Below, one piece after another: positions 7,485-14,770 of a DNA stretch of 33,547 bases. Every line of letters begins with the position of its first letter. Within the stretch, counting starts at the first letter, position 1. Source of the stretch: Clostridia bacterium (GTDB lineage Bacteria; Bacillota; Clostridia; Oscillospirales; CAG-272); assembly GCA_017452665.1 (NCBI GenBank), contig JAFTLZ010000033.1:1-33547 (forward strand), given 5' to 3'. A program made the translations under genes and the position numbers. The notes below the pieces were generated by a model that did no database searches, had not been told where the DNA came from, and saw only the letters and a list, made by a program, of their open reading frames with translations.

Positions 7485-7552
7485 TAAACATAACTCAAAT
7501 GAGTTATGTTTATTGTATCATACTTTTTGCTGTTTGTCAACTCAAAAGAGTT
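7485..7552. promoter_or_regulatory. vanZ promoter flanked by two matching operators
   Basis: The minus-strand promoter for vanZ is TTGACA (7540-7535), 17-bp spacer, TACAAT (7517-7512). Palindrome 1 (7485-7512) has perfect 13-bp arms, TAAACATAACTCA and TGAGTTATGTTTA, 2 bp apart, and covers the transcription start. Palindrome 2, AACTCAAAAGAGTT (7539-7552), overlaps the -35. Both share AACTCAAAWGAGTT, with core centres 47 bp apart. Transcription would start inside palindrome 1, so it is a DNA operator rather than an RNA hairpin. The regulator gene reads the other way; a TAGAAT at 7575-7580 is a weak -10 candidate for it. Confidence 0.8.
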
Positions 7553-7610
7553 AATCTTTTCATGCTTTTTAAGGTAGAATAAAAAAGATGAAGAAAGGAG
7601 GGGGATTGTT

Positions 7611-7853
7611 ATGGATATTGGCGAAGCTGCAAGACTCCGAATTCTGGAGCTTTGTAAGGAAAACAGTATCACGGTCAACAAGCTGTCGATCATCTGTGGG
7701 ATGACACAGTCCACCCTGAACAATATCGTAAGCGGCAGAAACAAATCCCTTACGCTTTCTACCGTCAAAAAAATTTGCGACGGCTTGGAGATCAGTATTC
7801 AAGATTTTTTTGCCTCACCCGTTTTTGAAAATCTGGAACAAGAAATTAAATAA
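7611..7853 (+). CDS. Small XRE-family (Cro/CI-type HTH) transcriptional regulator
   Basis: Protein of 80 aa made almost entirely of one HTH_XRE domain (about 7-66). The recognition region TVNKLSIICGMTQSTLNNIV (about 21-40) is followed by SGRNKSLTLSTVKKICDGLEISIQDFF, the usual helices 4-5. No effector, dimerisation or membrane domain is present. The ribosome binding site AAAGGAGGGGG is strong and sets the ATG. Divergent from vanZ, with two copies of an AACTC...GAGTT palindrome between them, it is the natural candidate to bind those sites and repress vanZ and possibly itself. That link is inferred from position. A terminator follows. Confidence 0.9.
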   Translation: MDIGEAARLRILELCKENSITVNKLSIICGMTQSTLNNIVSGRNKSLTLSTVKKICDGLEISIQDFFASPVFENLEQEIK

Positions 7854-7856
7854 AAA

Positions 7857-7900
7857 AAGAATGGGATGTAGTCCGCAACGGACGGCATCCCGTTCTTTTT
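7857..7900. terminator. Bidirectional terminator between the regulator gene and spo0A
   Basis: GGGATG (7863-7868) and CATCCC (7886-7891), extended by GAAT/GTTC pairing and an inner GTCCG-CAAC-CGGAC type hairpin. Runs of T follow on the plus strand (7893-7900) and on the minus strand (7852-7858). It serves the two convergent genes. Confidence 0.85.
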
Positions 7901-7915
7901 CTTTCAAAAATTTCT

Positions 7916-8698
7916 TCAATACAGCTTATACTTCAATCTCAAATTGTCCGCAATCATTGCAATAAACTCGCTGTTTGTCGGCTTTCCGCGATTATTTTGT
8001 ATCGTGTAGCCAAAATAGGAGTTCAGCGTATCCACGTCGCCTCTGTCCCACGCGACCTCGATGGCGTGACGGATGGCACGCTCGACACGAGAGGTAGTCG
8101 TTTGATATTTTTTCGCAACGGACGGGTATAGGACTTTTGTCACCGAGTTGATAATATCGCTGTCTTTAATAGTCAGCAATATTGCCGTACGCAAATACTG
8201 ATATCCCTTAATGTGCGCGGGGACACCAATCTGGTGAATGATTTGCGTCACCTGCGATTCAATATCCGGACCCTTTTCCACCTCCTGCATTGCCGCGGCG
8301 GGAATGTCCTTTTGCCGATGTAGCATCATACTGCGGATGTGTTCGCATAAGCTGTTGATGTTTACGGGCTTCAAAAGACAAAGCTCCGCACCGGCCTCGG
8401 TTGCCTGAATAAATATATTCTGATTGGAAACCGAGGAAACAACGATGAAGGACGGTGCACGGTCGTGTCCCCAATCCATTCCGTGGCTCGAACGCAAAAC
8501 ACCGATGCCGTCCAGCTTCGAAAGCCAAACATCCAGCAAAACCACGTCGGGATGTGTTTGCGAAATTTTGAGCATCGCTTCCTCGCCGTTTGCCGCCTCC
8601 TCAACGCTGTGGTATCCTGCACGAAGCAACCCTTCACGAACGGAAGCACGGCTTGCGGCATTTTCGTCTGCAATCAGAATTTTCGTTTTGTATTCCAT
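7916..8698 (-). CDS. spo0A: Stage 0 sporulation response regulator Spo0A
   Basis: Master regulator of entry into sporulation; 260 aa, family length. The receiver domain (about 5-125) has the acidic pair Asp11-Glu12, the phosphoacceptor Asp56, Ser at the switch Thr/Ser position (VVSS, 86-89) and Lys110. The usual MP after the phosphoacceptor is replaced (DVWLSKLDG). The C-terminal Spo0A DNA-binding domain (about 150-260) has [25 protein letters not shown] and [18 protein letters not shown], which are diagnostic. The ribosome binding site TGGAGGAAG and a sigma-A promoter lie upstream. I saw no clear TGTCGAA 0A box in front, but several GTAA...TTAC dyads are there. In this genome it follows the lon-to-GNAT cluster on the same strand, separated by a terminator. 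Confidence 0.97.
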   Translation of the reverse strand: MEYKTKILIADENAASRASVREGLLRAGYHSVEEAANGEEAMLKISQTHPDVVLLDVWLSKLDGIGVLRSSHGMDWGHDRAPSFIVVSSVSNQNIFIQATEAGAELCLLKPVNINSLCEHIRSMMLHRQKDIPAAAMQEVEKGPDIESQVTQIIHQIGVPAHIKGYQYLRTAILLTIKDSDIINSVTKVLYPSVAKKYQTTTSRVERAIRHAIEVAWDRGDVDTLNSYFGYTIQNNRGKPTNSEFIAMIADNLRLKYKLY

Positions 8699-8722
8699 AA
8701 ATCAAACTTCCTCCAGATTTTG

Positions 8723-8828
8723 GTAATTTTGTTACAGTAATATTTTACCATATTTGTAAGAATTTTACAAGACAAAAGATGAAAAAATATCCCCCAAAAA
8801 TTTGGGGGAAAAACTGGTAATTTTTACC
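8723..8828. promoter_or_regulatory. spo0A promoter and four GTAA/TTAC dyads
   Basis: The minus-strand promoter is TTGTAA (8770-8765), 17-bp spacer, TAAAAT (8747-8742). Across the region lie four short dyads: GTAA-N5-TTAC (8723-8735), GTAA-N4-TTAC (8737-8748, over the -10), TTGTAA-N5-TTACAA (8754-8770, over the -35) and GGTAA-N3-TTACC (8816-8828). I do not recognise the regulator they would serve. Confidence 0.6.
8784..8808 (-). terminator. Terminator of the lon-to-GNAT cluster
   Basis: Minus strand: CCCCCAA (8808-8802) pairs with TTGGGGG (8797-8791) over a 4-nt loop, then ATATTTTTTC. It ends the long cluster before spo0A. Confidence 0.8.
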
Positions 8829-8840
8829 AAAATGATGAAA

Positions 8841-9236
8841 TTATTCTTTATTGGAGTGTTTGCAAGGTTCTTTGAAGAAATCTGTCAGATCCATTTCGTA
8901 TCTGCCGTCGGCATTTCGCGAAAAACCGATGGCTTTGATCAAAATTTCGTTGTCGTAATTTGCGTCAAAATACGCACGGTGCACGCCGCAAAGGTCAATA
9001 AAATTCAAAGTCGCACGCCCCATGACGAACATTGGCTCAAATTCATATCCATCAGGCGCGTGTGCAAAATCAACGATCTTACCGCCCTCCGAATCCATGG
9101 TAAACTGACAAATTCCGCGTAGCTCACCGTCTACCAGCGCGCGGTAAGCAAGCAATTCCGTGCGAAACGGAATGTTACAGCGTGCGCAAAGCGCTTCCTG
9201 CTCTTCCTTGCTTTGAATGGGCAATACTTCCAGCAT
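8841..9236 (-). CDS. GNAT-like N-acetyltransferase-fold protein, function unknown
   Basis: Protein of 131 aa resembling a small GNAT domain. AYRALVDGELRGICQFTMDSEGG is the strand pair before the acetyl-CoA loop, MFVMGRATLNFIDLCGVHRAY the following helix and strand, and EILIKAIGFSRNADGRYEMDL the common C-terminal 'GF' element. The classic Q/RxxGxG/A acetyl-CoA loop is not visible, so catalysis is uncertain. The start is supported by AAGGAAGG. It lies 21 bp downstream of rluB and is the last gene of the cluster before the terminator. Confidence 0.6.
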   Translation of the reverse strand: MLEVLPIQSKEEQEALCARCNIPFRTELLAYRALVDGELRGICQFTMDSEGGKIVDFAHAPDGYEFEPMFVMGRATLNFIDLCGVHRAYFDANYDNEILIKAIGFSRNADGRYEMDLTDFFKEPCKHSNKE

Positions 9237-9257
9237 TTTTTGCCTTCCTTTATATTA

Positions 9258-9953
9258 TTAAGAGTTTAAATATTCCACCTCGTCTGGTGTCAGGTGCCGC
9301 CATTTCCCGGCAGGTAAATTTCCAAGCGTCAGCTTGCCGATGGCAACGCGATATAATCGCTTGACCCGCAATCCGACCGCATCACACATTCTGCGAATCT
9401 GTCGGTTGCGTCCTTCAAACAACTGCATTTCCAGCGTATCGGGGGAGAGTCTCTTGATTTTTACCGGCTGCAACCGATAACCGTCCAACGTCATGGGAGA
9501 AGAGAGGGAAGTGAGCTGCTCCTGTGTTGGAACAGCAGACAAGGTCACGTGATAAATTTTGGGGATCGTGTGGCGCGGATGCGTCAGGCGGTTGGCAAAT
9601 TCTCCGTCGTCGGTCAACAGCAACAGCCCTTCCGAATCCATATCCAACCGTCCCACCGGATAAATCCGCGATCCCACGCCCTGCGTCAGCTCCGTTACAG
9701 TCTTTCTGCCTTTTTCATCCTTGGCGGTCGTCACGTATCCGCGCGGCTTGTTCAGCATCACGTAGATATGAGGCTTGTCCGCGCGGGGCAGAATCTGCCG
9801 ACCGCAATATTCCACAAGATCGGTTTCGGGATCTACCGTGTCACCCACGTGTGCAATCACACCGTTGACCTTCACCTTTCCCGCGCTGATCTCCGCTTCC
9901 GCGGCCCTGCGGGAAAGCACACCGCATTCCGAAAAAAACTTTTGCAGTCGCAT
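9258..9953 (-). CDS. rluB: 23S rRNA pseudouridine synthase, RluB/RsuA family
   Basis: Protein of 231 aa. An S4 RNA-binding domain (MRLQKFFSECGVLSRRAAEAEISAG, about 1-60) precedes the catalytic domain. The catalytic motif is GRLDMDSEGLLLLTDDG (about 98-114), whose first Asp is the nucleophile. GRNRQIRRMCDAVGLRV near the C-terminus is also diagnostic. RluB-type enzymes modify helix 89 of 23S rRNA; RsuA or RluE/F-like specificity cannot be excluded by eye. An upstream GTG at 9962 is part of the ribosome binding site GGAGTG, so I start at the ATG at 9953. It lies 18 bp after dacB and is surely cotranscribed. The dacB-rluB neighbourhood is common in Clostridia. Confidence 0.92.
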   Translation of the reverse strand: MRLQKFFSECGVLSRRAAEAEISAGKVKVNGVIAHVGDTVDPETDLVEYCGRQILPRADKPHIYVMLNKPRGYVTTAKDEKGRKTVTELTQGVGSRIYPVGRLDMDSEGLLLLTDDGEFANRLTHPRHTIPKIYHVTLSAVPTQEQLTSLSSPMTLDGYRLQPVKIKRLSPDTLEMQLFEGRNRQIRRMCDAVGLRVKRLYRVAIGKLTLGNLPAGKWRHLTPDEVEYLNS

Positions 9954-9971
9954 TTTCTGCACTCCTTTCTG

Positions 9972-11135
9972 TCAAAATGAAAACAGCGATAGTAACCAAT
10001 CCCAAAAGCTCTGCTTGACCTCAAGCCGCTCTACCGAGTACTGCGCTACCAAATCCACCTCGCCAACCGTTTCGCGCAGACCGTCGCCGTCCGTGTCACA
10101 GCGAAAAACAACCTTTCCGCATACGTCTCCGCTTGCAATCGGTGCGTATTCAAAGCGTCGGTACTCCACAGTTCGCTCAATTTTTCCAGCACCGGCGGGG
10201 AGCGTAACCGTCAACGCCTCCTTGTTTCCAAGCATTACATAGGCGTCGGTTCCGTTCACCAGTGAAAGCGGATATAACAGCTCGTTTGCATTGCACAGCG
10301 TTACCGAGCGGTACCGTGTAAATCCGTAGTCCAGCATAGCGGTATGATCGTTCCAATCGCTCGGCGCGTTCAAGGTCACGGCAATCAAAGTCACACCGTC
10401 ACGCTCCGCCGCCGAGACCAGGCATCTTCCGCTTCGTTTTGTGTACCCGGTTTTCACACCGATACAGCCGTCGTAAAGCCGTAACAGCTTATTGTGATTG
10501 ATCAGCAGCCGTACTCCGTCCACACCCGCGTGCGGAATGGTCGCTTTGCGCGTGGAAGCAATGGTGCAAAACAGCTCGTTTTGCATGGCGGCACGGGCAA
10601 TGTACGCCAGCTCACGCGCCGTTGTGTAATGCTCCTCATGATCCAGCCCGTGCGGATTGGTAAAATGCGTGTCGGTCAGTCCCAGCTCAGCGGCTTTTTG
10701 ATTCATACGATCCGCAAAAGCTTCAATACTGCCGGATACTCCAATCGCAATTGCCGCCGCGGCATCATTGGCAGACTCCAGCAATAGAGCATAAAGCAGC
10801 TGCTCCAGCGTCAGCTCTTCTCCGGCAACCAAATAAATCGAGGAGCCTTCCACGCCAACCGCAGCTGCGTCCACCCGAATCACCGTTTCCGGCGCGGCAA
10901 GCTCCAGGGCAACCAACGCCGTCATAATTTTGGTGGTGCTTGCCATTGGCAACCGAGTATCGCAGGACTTTTCGTATACGACCTCTCCACTTTCCGCCTC
11001 GATCAGAACCGCACTCTGCGCCGATACCGAAGGGGAGGCAACCGCGACAGATTCCGCAGAGGAGGGAAGCACAAAAGCAGAGCAAACCGTCACAACGGTC
11101 AAAAGCCATACAATGATTTTTTTGATTTTTGACAT
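9972..11135 (-). CDS. dacB: D-alanyl-D-alanine carboxypeptidase (DacF/DacB-type PBP, S11)
   Basis: Exported low-molecular-weight penicillin-binding protein of 387 aa that trims peptidoglycan stem peptides, often during cortex formation. A signal peptide (about 1-27, cut near SSA-ES) precedes the S11 domain. The active-site motifs are Ser66-x-x-Lys69 (STTK), Ser121-Ala-Asn123 and Lys228-Thr-Gly230, all intact. The ~100-residue beta-rich C-terminal domain (about 285-365) is the usual PBP5-C. It ends in an amphipathic segment (FWDWLLSLFSF) that probably anchors it to the membrane. The dacF/dacB naming is by family and context (sporulation cluster beside ytfJ) and is not certain. Its ribosome binding site GGAGGG is half buried in a 13-bp inverted repeat with the leader. 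Confidence 0.93.
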   Translation of the reverse strand: MSKIKKIIVWLLTVVTVCSAFVLPSSAESVAVASPSVSAQSAVLIEAESGEVVYEKSCDTRLPMASTTKIMTALVALELAAPETVIRVDAAAVGVEGSSIYLVAGEELTLEQLLYALLLESANDAAAAIAIGVSGSIEAFADRMNQKAAELGLTDTHFTNPHGLDHEEHYTTARELAYIARAAMQNELFCTIASTRKATIPHAGVDGVRLLINHNKLLRLYDGCIGVKTGYTKRSGRCLVSAAERDGVTLIAVTLNAPSDWNDHTAMLDYGFTRYRSVTLCNANELLYPLSLVNGTDAYVMLGNKEALTVTLPAGAGKIERTVEYRRFEYAPIASGDVCGKVVFRCDTDGDGLRETVGEVDLVAQYSVERLEVKQSFWDWLLSLFSF

Positions 11136-11144
11136 AACAAGACC

Positions 11145-11233
11145 CTCCGGAAAAATAGATACCGAGCGACACGGGGAAATCCGTCAAAAGAGACGATTCG
11201 ACCAATGTCATATTCCAGTATATTTTTCCGGAG
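11145..11233 (-). repeat. 13-bp inverted repeat in the ytfJ-dacB gap, overlapping the dacB ribosome binding site
   Basis: CTCCGGAAAAATA (11145-11157) and TATTTTTCCGGAG (11221-11233) are perfect complements 63 nt apart. On the minus-strand transcript the downstream arm contains GGAG of the dacB Shine-Dalgarno GGAGGG. The loop contains its own small hairpin (ACGG...CCGT). Another CTCCGGA lies just past the ytfJ stop. No T-run follows the 3' arm. I saw no clear promoter in the gap. Confidence 0.7.
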
Positions 11234-11261
11234 TGTGTTTTATGTCACCGAAATCCGGAGA

Positions 11262-12008
11262 TTATCTTACTTCTCCGCTTTCCAGCGTCTTTTCCGAAAG
11301 CTTGCCTTTCTTTTTGATCACGATGGGAGCAGGAGCAGCCTCTTCCGCAACGGCGGTTTCGGTCTCCGCATTTTCAAGTGCCTGCAGCTCTTCCACCGTC
11401 AAGCCTTGTTTTTTTGCCATCTTTTCCAGCTTTTTGCGCGCCTTTTCTTCCTGCTTCAGGCGCTTTTTGTCGGCTCTGGTCAGGGGAACGATCTCTTCCT
11501 CCTCATAAAGCTCATCTTCTTCCGGCTCCAACTCAGCCTCCTCGGCAAGCTTTGCACGGTAAGCCTCCTCCAGCGCATCCGCAACCTCGTCGGTTTTGTC
11601 CTCGCTGTGGGAATTTCCGCCTACAAAAACGTCCTTGATACGGCCGATGATATCGGGAGCCGCATTGATGATATCGGCAACCTGCTCGATCGGGCTGGAC
11701 TTTTCGGGATTCATCGGGAGCATGCTGACCTCGCCCTCGGGAGTCACCGTCAAAAATCCGATCGGAGAAACGGTTACACCGGTTCCGCCTCCGCCACCAA
11801 AGTTTTTCTGAACTCCTTCTGCTGTGCTCTTGGCGGGAAGATCCAAGCCTCCGGATGCAAATCCCATAGAGACCTTGGAGATCGGGATGATCACAACGCC
11901 GCTGGGCGTAACGATCTGCTTACCGACAACGGTATCCGCGTCGATAATTGTACGTACCTGTTCAAGAGAGGAACTGATGATGTCCTTGATAGAAGATTCG
12001 TTTTCCAT
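11262..12008 (-). CDS. ytfJ: GerW/YtfJ family sporulation protein with a long charged C-terminal tail
   Basis: Residues 1-130 are a typical YtfJ domain: the SIKDIISSSLEQVRTIIDAD helix, VVGKQIVTPSGVVIIPISKVSMGF (about 27-50), the GGGGG motif at 71-75, and GFLTV...PEG. B. subtilis YtfJ (about 150 aa) is a forespore protein needed for normal spore germination. Here the protein has 248 aa: residues 132-248 add an acidic then Lys/Arg/Glu-rich segment (KKRLKQEEKARKKLEKMAKK) likely to form a helix or coiled coil. The ribosome binding site AAAGGA is 8 nt before the ATG. DUF2953 lies 41 bp upstream, as in many spore formers. Confidence 0.92.
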   Translation of the reverse strand: MENESSIKDIISSSLEQVRTIIDADTVVGKQIVTPSGVVIIPISKVSMGFASGGLDLPAKSTAEGVQKNFGGGGGTGVTVSPIGFLTVTPEGEVSMLPMNPEKSSPIEQVADIINAAPDIIGRIKDVFVGGNSHSEDKTDEVADALEEAYRAKLAEEAELEPEEDELYEEEEIVPLTRADKKRLKQEEKARKKLEKMAKKQGLTVEELQALENAETETAVAEEAAPAPIVIKKKGKLSEKTLESGEVR

Positions 12009-12049
12009 AATGATAATCCTTTCATGTATGTGTTATAATTTTTTTCAAG

Positions 12050-12823
12050 TCAGGCGGCTTTGCCGCGTTTTGCTTTTCGCCGCATTTCGGCACGCAGTCT
12101 CCGGGCGGCTTTTTGTTCGGCTTTGCTTTTTTCATTGCGATAAGCGAACAGCATTCCGATGCCGATCTTGATCGCCCGCCGCAGCTTGACGGAGCAAACG
12201 ATGTCGATGTCTGCGCGGCATTGCGTCGATAGGTAATCGGGTTCCACGGTCATGTCACCGTCGTGCCGTTCAATGTGTGTGAAATTGGATTCCACAAACT
12301 GGAGCAGGTACGCGGCGCTTTGCATGATCACTCCGTAAAGGATCGCAGTTTTTGCGGCATCCTCGGTTCCAACGGTGATATGCATTTTTCGAAAACGGAT
12401 ACGGATCTTTCCACGCGTTTCCCGATAGAGCTTTTTGAGAAGCGCCAGGATCATATCCAGATTTTCCTTGAGATTGGGCGTGGGAGCAGCTTTTCCCGTT
12501 GCCGCGGCAAGCTGTTTCTTTTTTGCCTTGCGGGCGGCTTTTTTCTCGGCACGCTTGCGGCGGCGCTCAGCCTTAGCCTCTTCTTTTTGCTGCCTGCGAA
12601 GCTCCTTTTTTAAAAGAGCGTCGGGATTGCGACAGCGTGCCAAATTCTTCGCCTCTTTTTTCGGGGGATCCTCCTTGTCCGATATCAGCGTAAATCGGAT
12701 TCCGCAAACCGATGCCACCACCCTCAGCTTTTCTTGGCATACGATGCGGATCTTTGCCGTTCCGAAGATCAGCAAAAGAGCAAGGAGCGCTACGATCCCC
12801 AAAACGATCCACAATACAATCAA
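12050..12823 (-). CDS. DUF2953 membrane-anchored protein
   Basis: Protein of 257 aa with one N-terminal membrane helix (about 2-21), then the DUF2953 domain. The domain is split by a very basic insert at about 50-115 (RRQQKEEAKAERRRKRAEKK and AARKAKKKQ) and resumes with ENLDMILALLKKLYRETRGK, MHITVGTEDAAKTAILYGVI and a C-terminal Arg/Lys-rich tail. The family sits beside ytfJ in many spore-forming Firmicutes and its function is unknown. The start is a TTG at 12823: GGAGG lies 7 nt before it, and the scpB stop overlaps it as TTGA, implying translational coupling. Confidence 0.85.
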   Translation of the reverse strand: MIVLWIVLGIVALLALLLIFGTAKIRIVCQEKLRVVASVCGIRFTLISDKEDPPKKEAKNLARCRNPDALLKKELRRQQKEEAKAERRRKRAEKKAARKAKKKQLAAATGKAAPTPNLKENLDMILALLKKLYRETRGKIRIRFRKMHITVGTEDAAKTAILYGVIMQSAAYLLQFVESNFTHIERHDGDMTVEPDYLSTQCRADIDIVCSVKLRRAIKIGIGMLFAYRNEKSKAEQKAARRLRAEMRRKAKRGKAA

Positions 12824-13566
12824 TTCAATTCCTCCTTTACAACTAACGGTTCGGCGTCTGTCTTGATAGGCACAACACCGTTTTCAAAGATGACGTCGGT
12901 CTCTTCAGTATCCACCGGCTCGGTGTATTCACCCGGTGTAATAGCTTCCTCGTCCGTCTTTTCGGCTTCCTCGGCTTGCGCTGCTTCTGCCTGTGCCGCC
13001 GCAACGCTCAGCGCCTCGGTTTCCGGCAATTCGTCCAGGGAGTTGATGCCAAACACGCGTAAAAACTTATCGGTGGTTACGTAAAGCATTGGGCGGCCCG
13101 GAGCATCCAGGCGTCCGGCAGCCTCAATCAGACCTTTATCCAGCAGGGAGTTGACCGCATAGGAGCTGTCAACGCCGCGTACAAGATCGACAAACGAGCG
13201 GGTAACGGGTTGATTATAGGCAACCACAGCAAGCACCTCCATCGAGGACGCGGAAAGATTTCCGCCGCGGCGGATGCCAAGTGCTTCGCGAATGTAAGGG
13301 GCATATTTTTCTTTTGTGGCAAGCTGGCAGGTGGTCGGGTAGAGAAGGAGCTGAATCCCGTGGTGCGTGCTGTCCTCCAAAAAATGCTTTTCCATTTCGC
13401 GCACCATGGTTTTTACATCCTTCGTACTCAATCCAAGCACCTCTGCAAGCTTGTCGTACCGCATCGGATAGCCCGCGGCGTAAAGGATCGCTTCAATGGC
13501 TTGCTCGATCTCCTGCGCGCTCGTCAACGGTTCAAGATAGGGAGTGGATTGCTTTTTTTCTTCCAT
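12820..13566 (-). CDS. scpB: Segregation and condensation protein B
   Basis: Kleisin-interacting winged-helix subunit of the SMC-ScpA-ScpB condensin. It has 248 aa; the conserved part is about 15-185. Motifs are EAILYAAGYPMRYDKLAEVL, LSASSMEVLAVVAYNQPVTR, VRGVDSSYAVNSLLDKGLIE and GRPMLYVTTDKFLRVFGI. A Glu/Ala-rich acidic tail of about 60 residues follows. A longer reading from 13656 would overlap scpA by 59 bp, so I use the ATG at 13566; its ribosome binding site (GAAAGGA) is rather far, about 15 nt. It overlaps the TTG start of the DUF2953 gene. Confidence 0.95.
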   Translation of the reverse strand: MEEKKQSTPYLEPLTSAQEIEQAIEAILYAAGYPMRYDKLAEVLGLSTKDVKTMVREMEKHFLEDSTHHGIQLLLYPTTCQLATKEKYAPYIREALGIRRGGNLSASSMEVLAVVAYNQPVTRSFVDLVRGVDSSYAVNSLLDKGLIEAAGRLDAPGRPMLYVTTDKFLRVFGINSLDELPETEALSVAAAQAEAAQAEEAEKTDEEAITPGEYTEPVDTEETDVIFENGVVPIKTDAEPLVVKEELN

Positions 13567-13597
13567 AATATATGTGTCAGGTCCTTTCCGATATGTT

Positions 13598-14740
13598 TCA
13601 GCTACGGTCGTCCGAAAGCTCGCTTGCGCGCTTTGCCATCGAGCGGATGATCTCATTCATATCCAGCCCAATGTCATCCAGCAGATCCTCGTCCTCTTCC
13701 GAAAGAGAGTTATCCAACGCCTCTGCGACCTTTGCTTCCGCCTCCAGATCGCTGTCATCCTCAGGCAACAGCTCCCGGATCGATTCTTGCTCCGCAACAT
13801 CTTGCGCGGCAAGCTCCTTGGCGCGTTTGCGTTCCTCCGCACGTCTTGCACGCTCCTCTGCGCGCAACCGTTTCTTTTCCGCCAGCTTTTGCTCGCGAAT
13901 GATCCGTCTTTGCTCCCGGTGCATTTCTGCCTTGGAGGAGAGCGGAATCGGTTCACTGTCATCATATTTGGGCTTGCCTTCGTTGCTTGCGTCTCCCTCT
14001 TCGGCAGGCGCATCGTTGACCACAAATCGGGTCTCCACACCGTGAACCGTCGTATAGGAATCCTCATCCTCGTCGATCAAAATCTTTCGAACCTTGATCA
14101 ATTCCAGAATTCCGAGGAAGATCGCAATCATATCTGCCAAGGATACAGCGTCGTGCAATAACTCCTGCATGGAGGTGTCGCGCCGCTTTGACATATGATG
14201 CAAAATCCCAACGATTTTTACGTCCACGGGAACAATCGGCTTTGCAACCAAGGGGGCAAAGGTCTGCTTTTCTGCTTTCGGTCTGCTTTCATTCGCGGCA
14301 ATAATACGTCTGACCGCCGCACAAAGACCGGTCACCTGCTGATCCGCCACGTAGGAGGTATCCACCGAAATTTCATCCGTGTCCTTCACCATGCGGCCGC
14401 TGTAAAGCTGATAGAGCGGTGCCATTTTTACTGCTGCTTGCTTTGCTTGCTGGTATCTCAGCAAGGCGTCGGCAAGGTCGGCACGGGGATCCTTTTCATC
14501 ATTTTCTGCCTTGGGGAGCAGCATCCTGCTTTTGATCAGCATCAGCTCGCTCGCCATGACGATAAACTCGCCCGCAATTTCCATATCCATATCCTGCGCC
14601 GCCTTGATATAAGCCAGGTACTGGTCGCAGATCAGGGAAATGGGAATGTCAACGATATTCACTTTGTTTTTCTGGATCAGCGTCAGCAACAAATCCAACG
14701 GGCCTTCAAACTGATCCAGCCGATAAGTGACTGCTTCCAT
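13598..14740 (-). CDS. scpA: Segregation and condensation protein A (kleisin) with C-terminal extension
   Basis: Kleisin bridging SMC heads for chromosome segregation. The N-terminal SMC-binding region is textbook (FEGPLDLLLTLIQKNKVNIVDIPIS, about 11-35), followed by AGEFIVMASELMLIKSRMLLP. The C-terminal winged helix is at about 195-245 (VAVTFLGILEL-like: MIAIFLGILELIKVRKI). Usual ScpA is about 250 aa; this one has 380. The last ~125 residues contain a charged helix (KKRLRAEERARRAEERKRAK, about 290-309) and acidic stretches. The extension follows the kleisin domain in frame and without interruption, so it is not a frameshift product. It lies 31 bp before scpB. Confidence 0.95.
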   Translation of the reverse strand: MEAVTYRLDQFEGPLDLLLTLIQKNKVNIVDIPISLICDQYLAYIKAAQDMDMEIAGEFIVMASELMLIKSRMLLPKAENDEKDPRADLADALLRYQQAKQAAVKMAPLYQLYSGRMVKDTDEISVDTSYVADQQVTGLCAAVRRIIAANESRPKAEKQTFAPLVAKPIVPVDVKIVGILHHMSKRRDTSMQELLHDAVSLADMIAIFLGILELIKVRKILIDEDEDSYTTVHGVETRFVVNDAPAEEGDASNEGKPKYDDSEPIPLSSKAEMHREQRRIIREQKLAEKKRLRAEERARRAEERKRAKELAAQDVAEQESIRELLPEDDSDLEAEAKVAEALDNSLSEEDEDLLDDIGLDMNEIIRSMAKRASELSDDRS

Positions 14741-14770
14741 GTGCGGGAGAGAATCCTTTCTGTCGGGATT

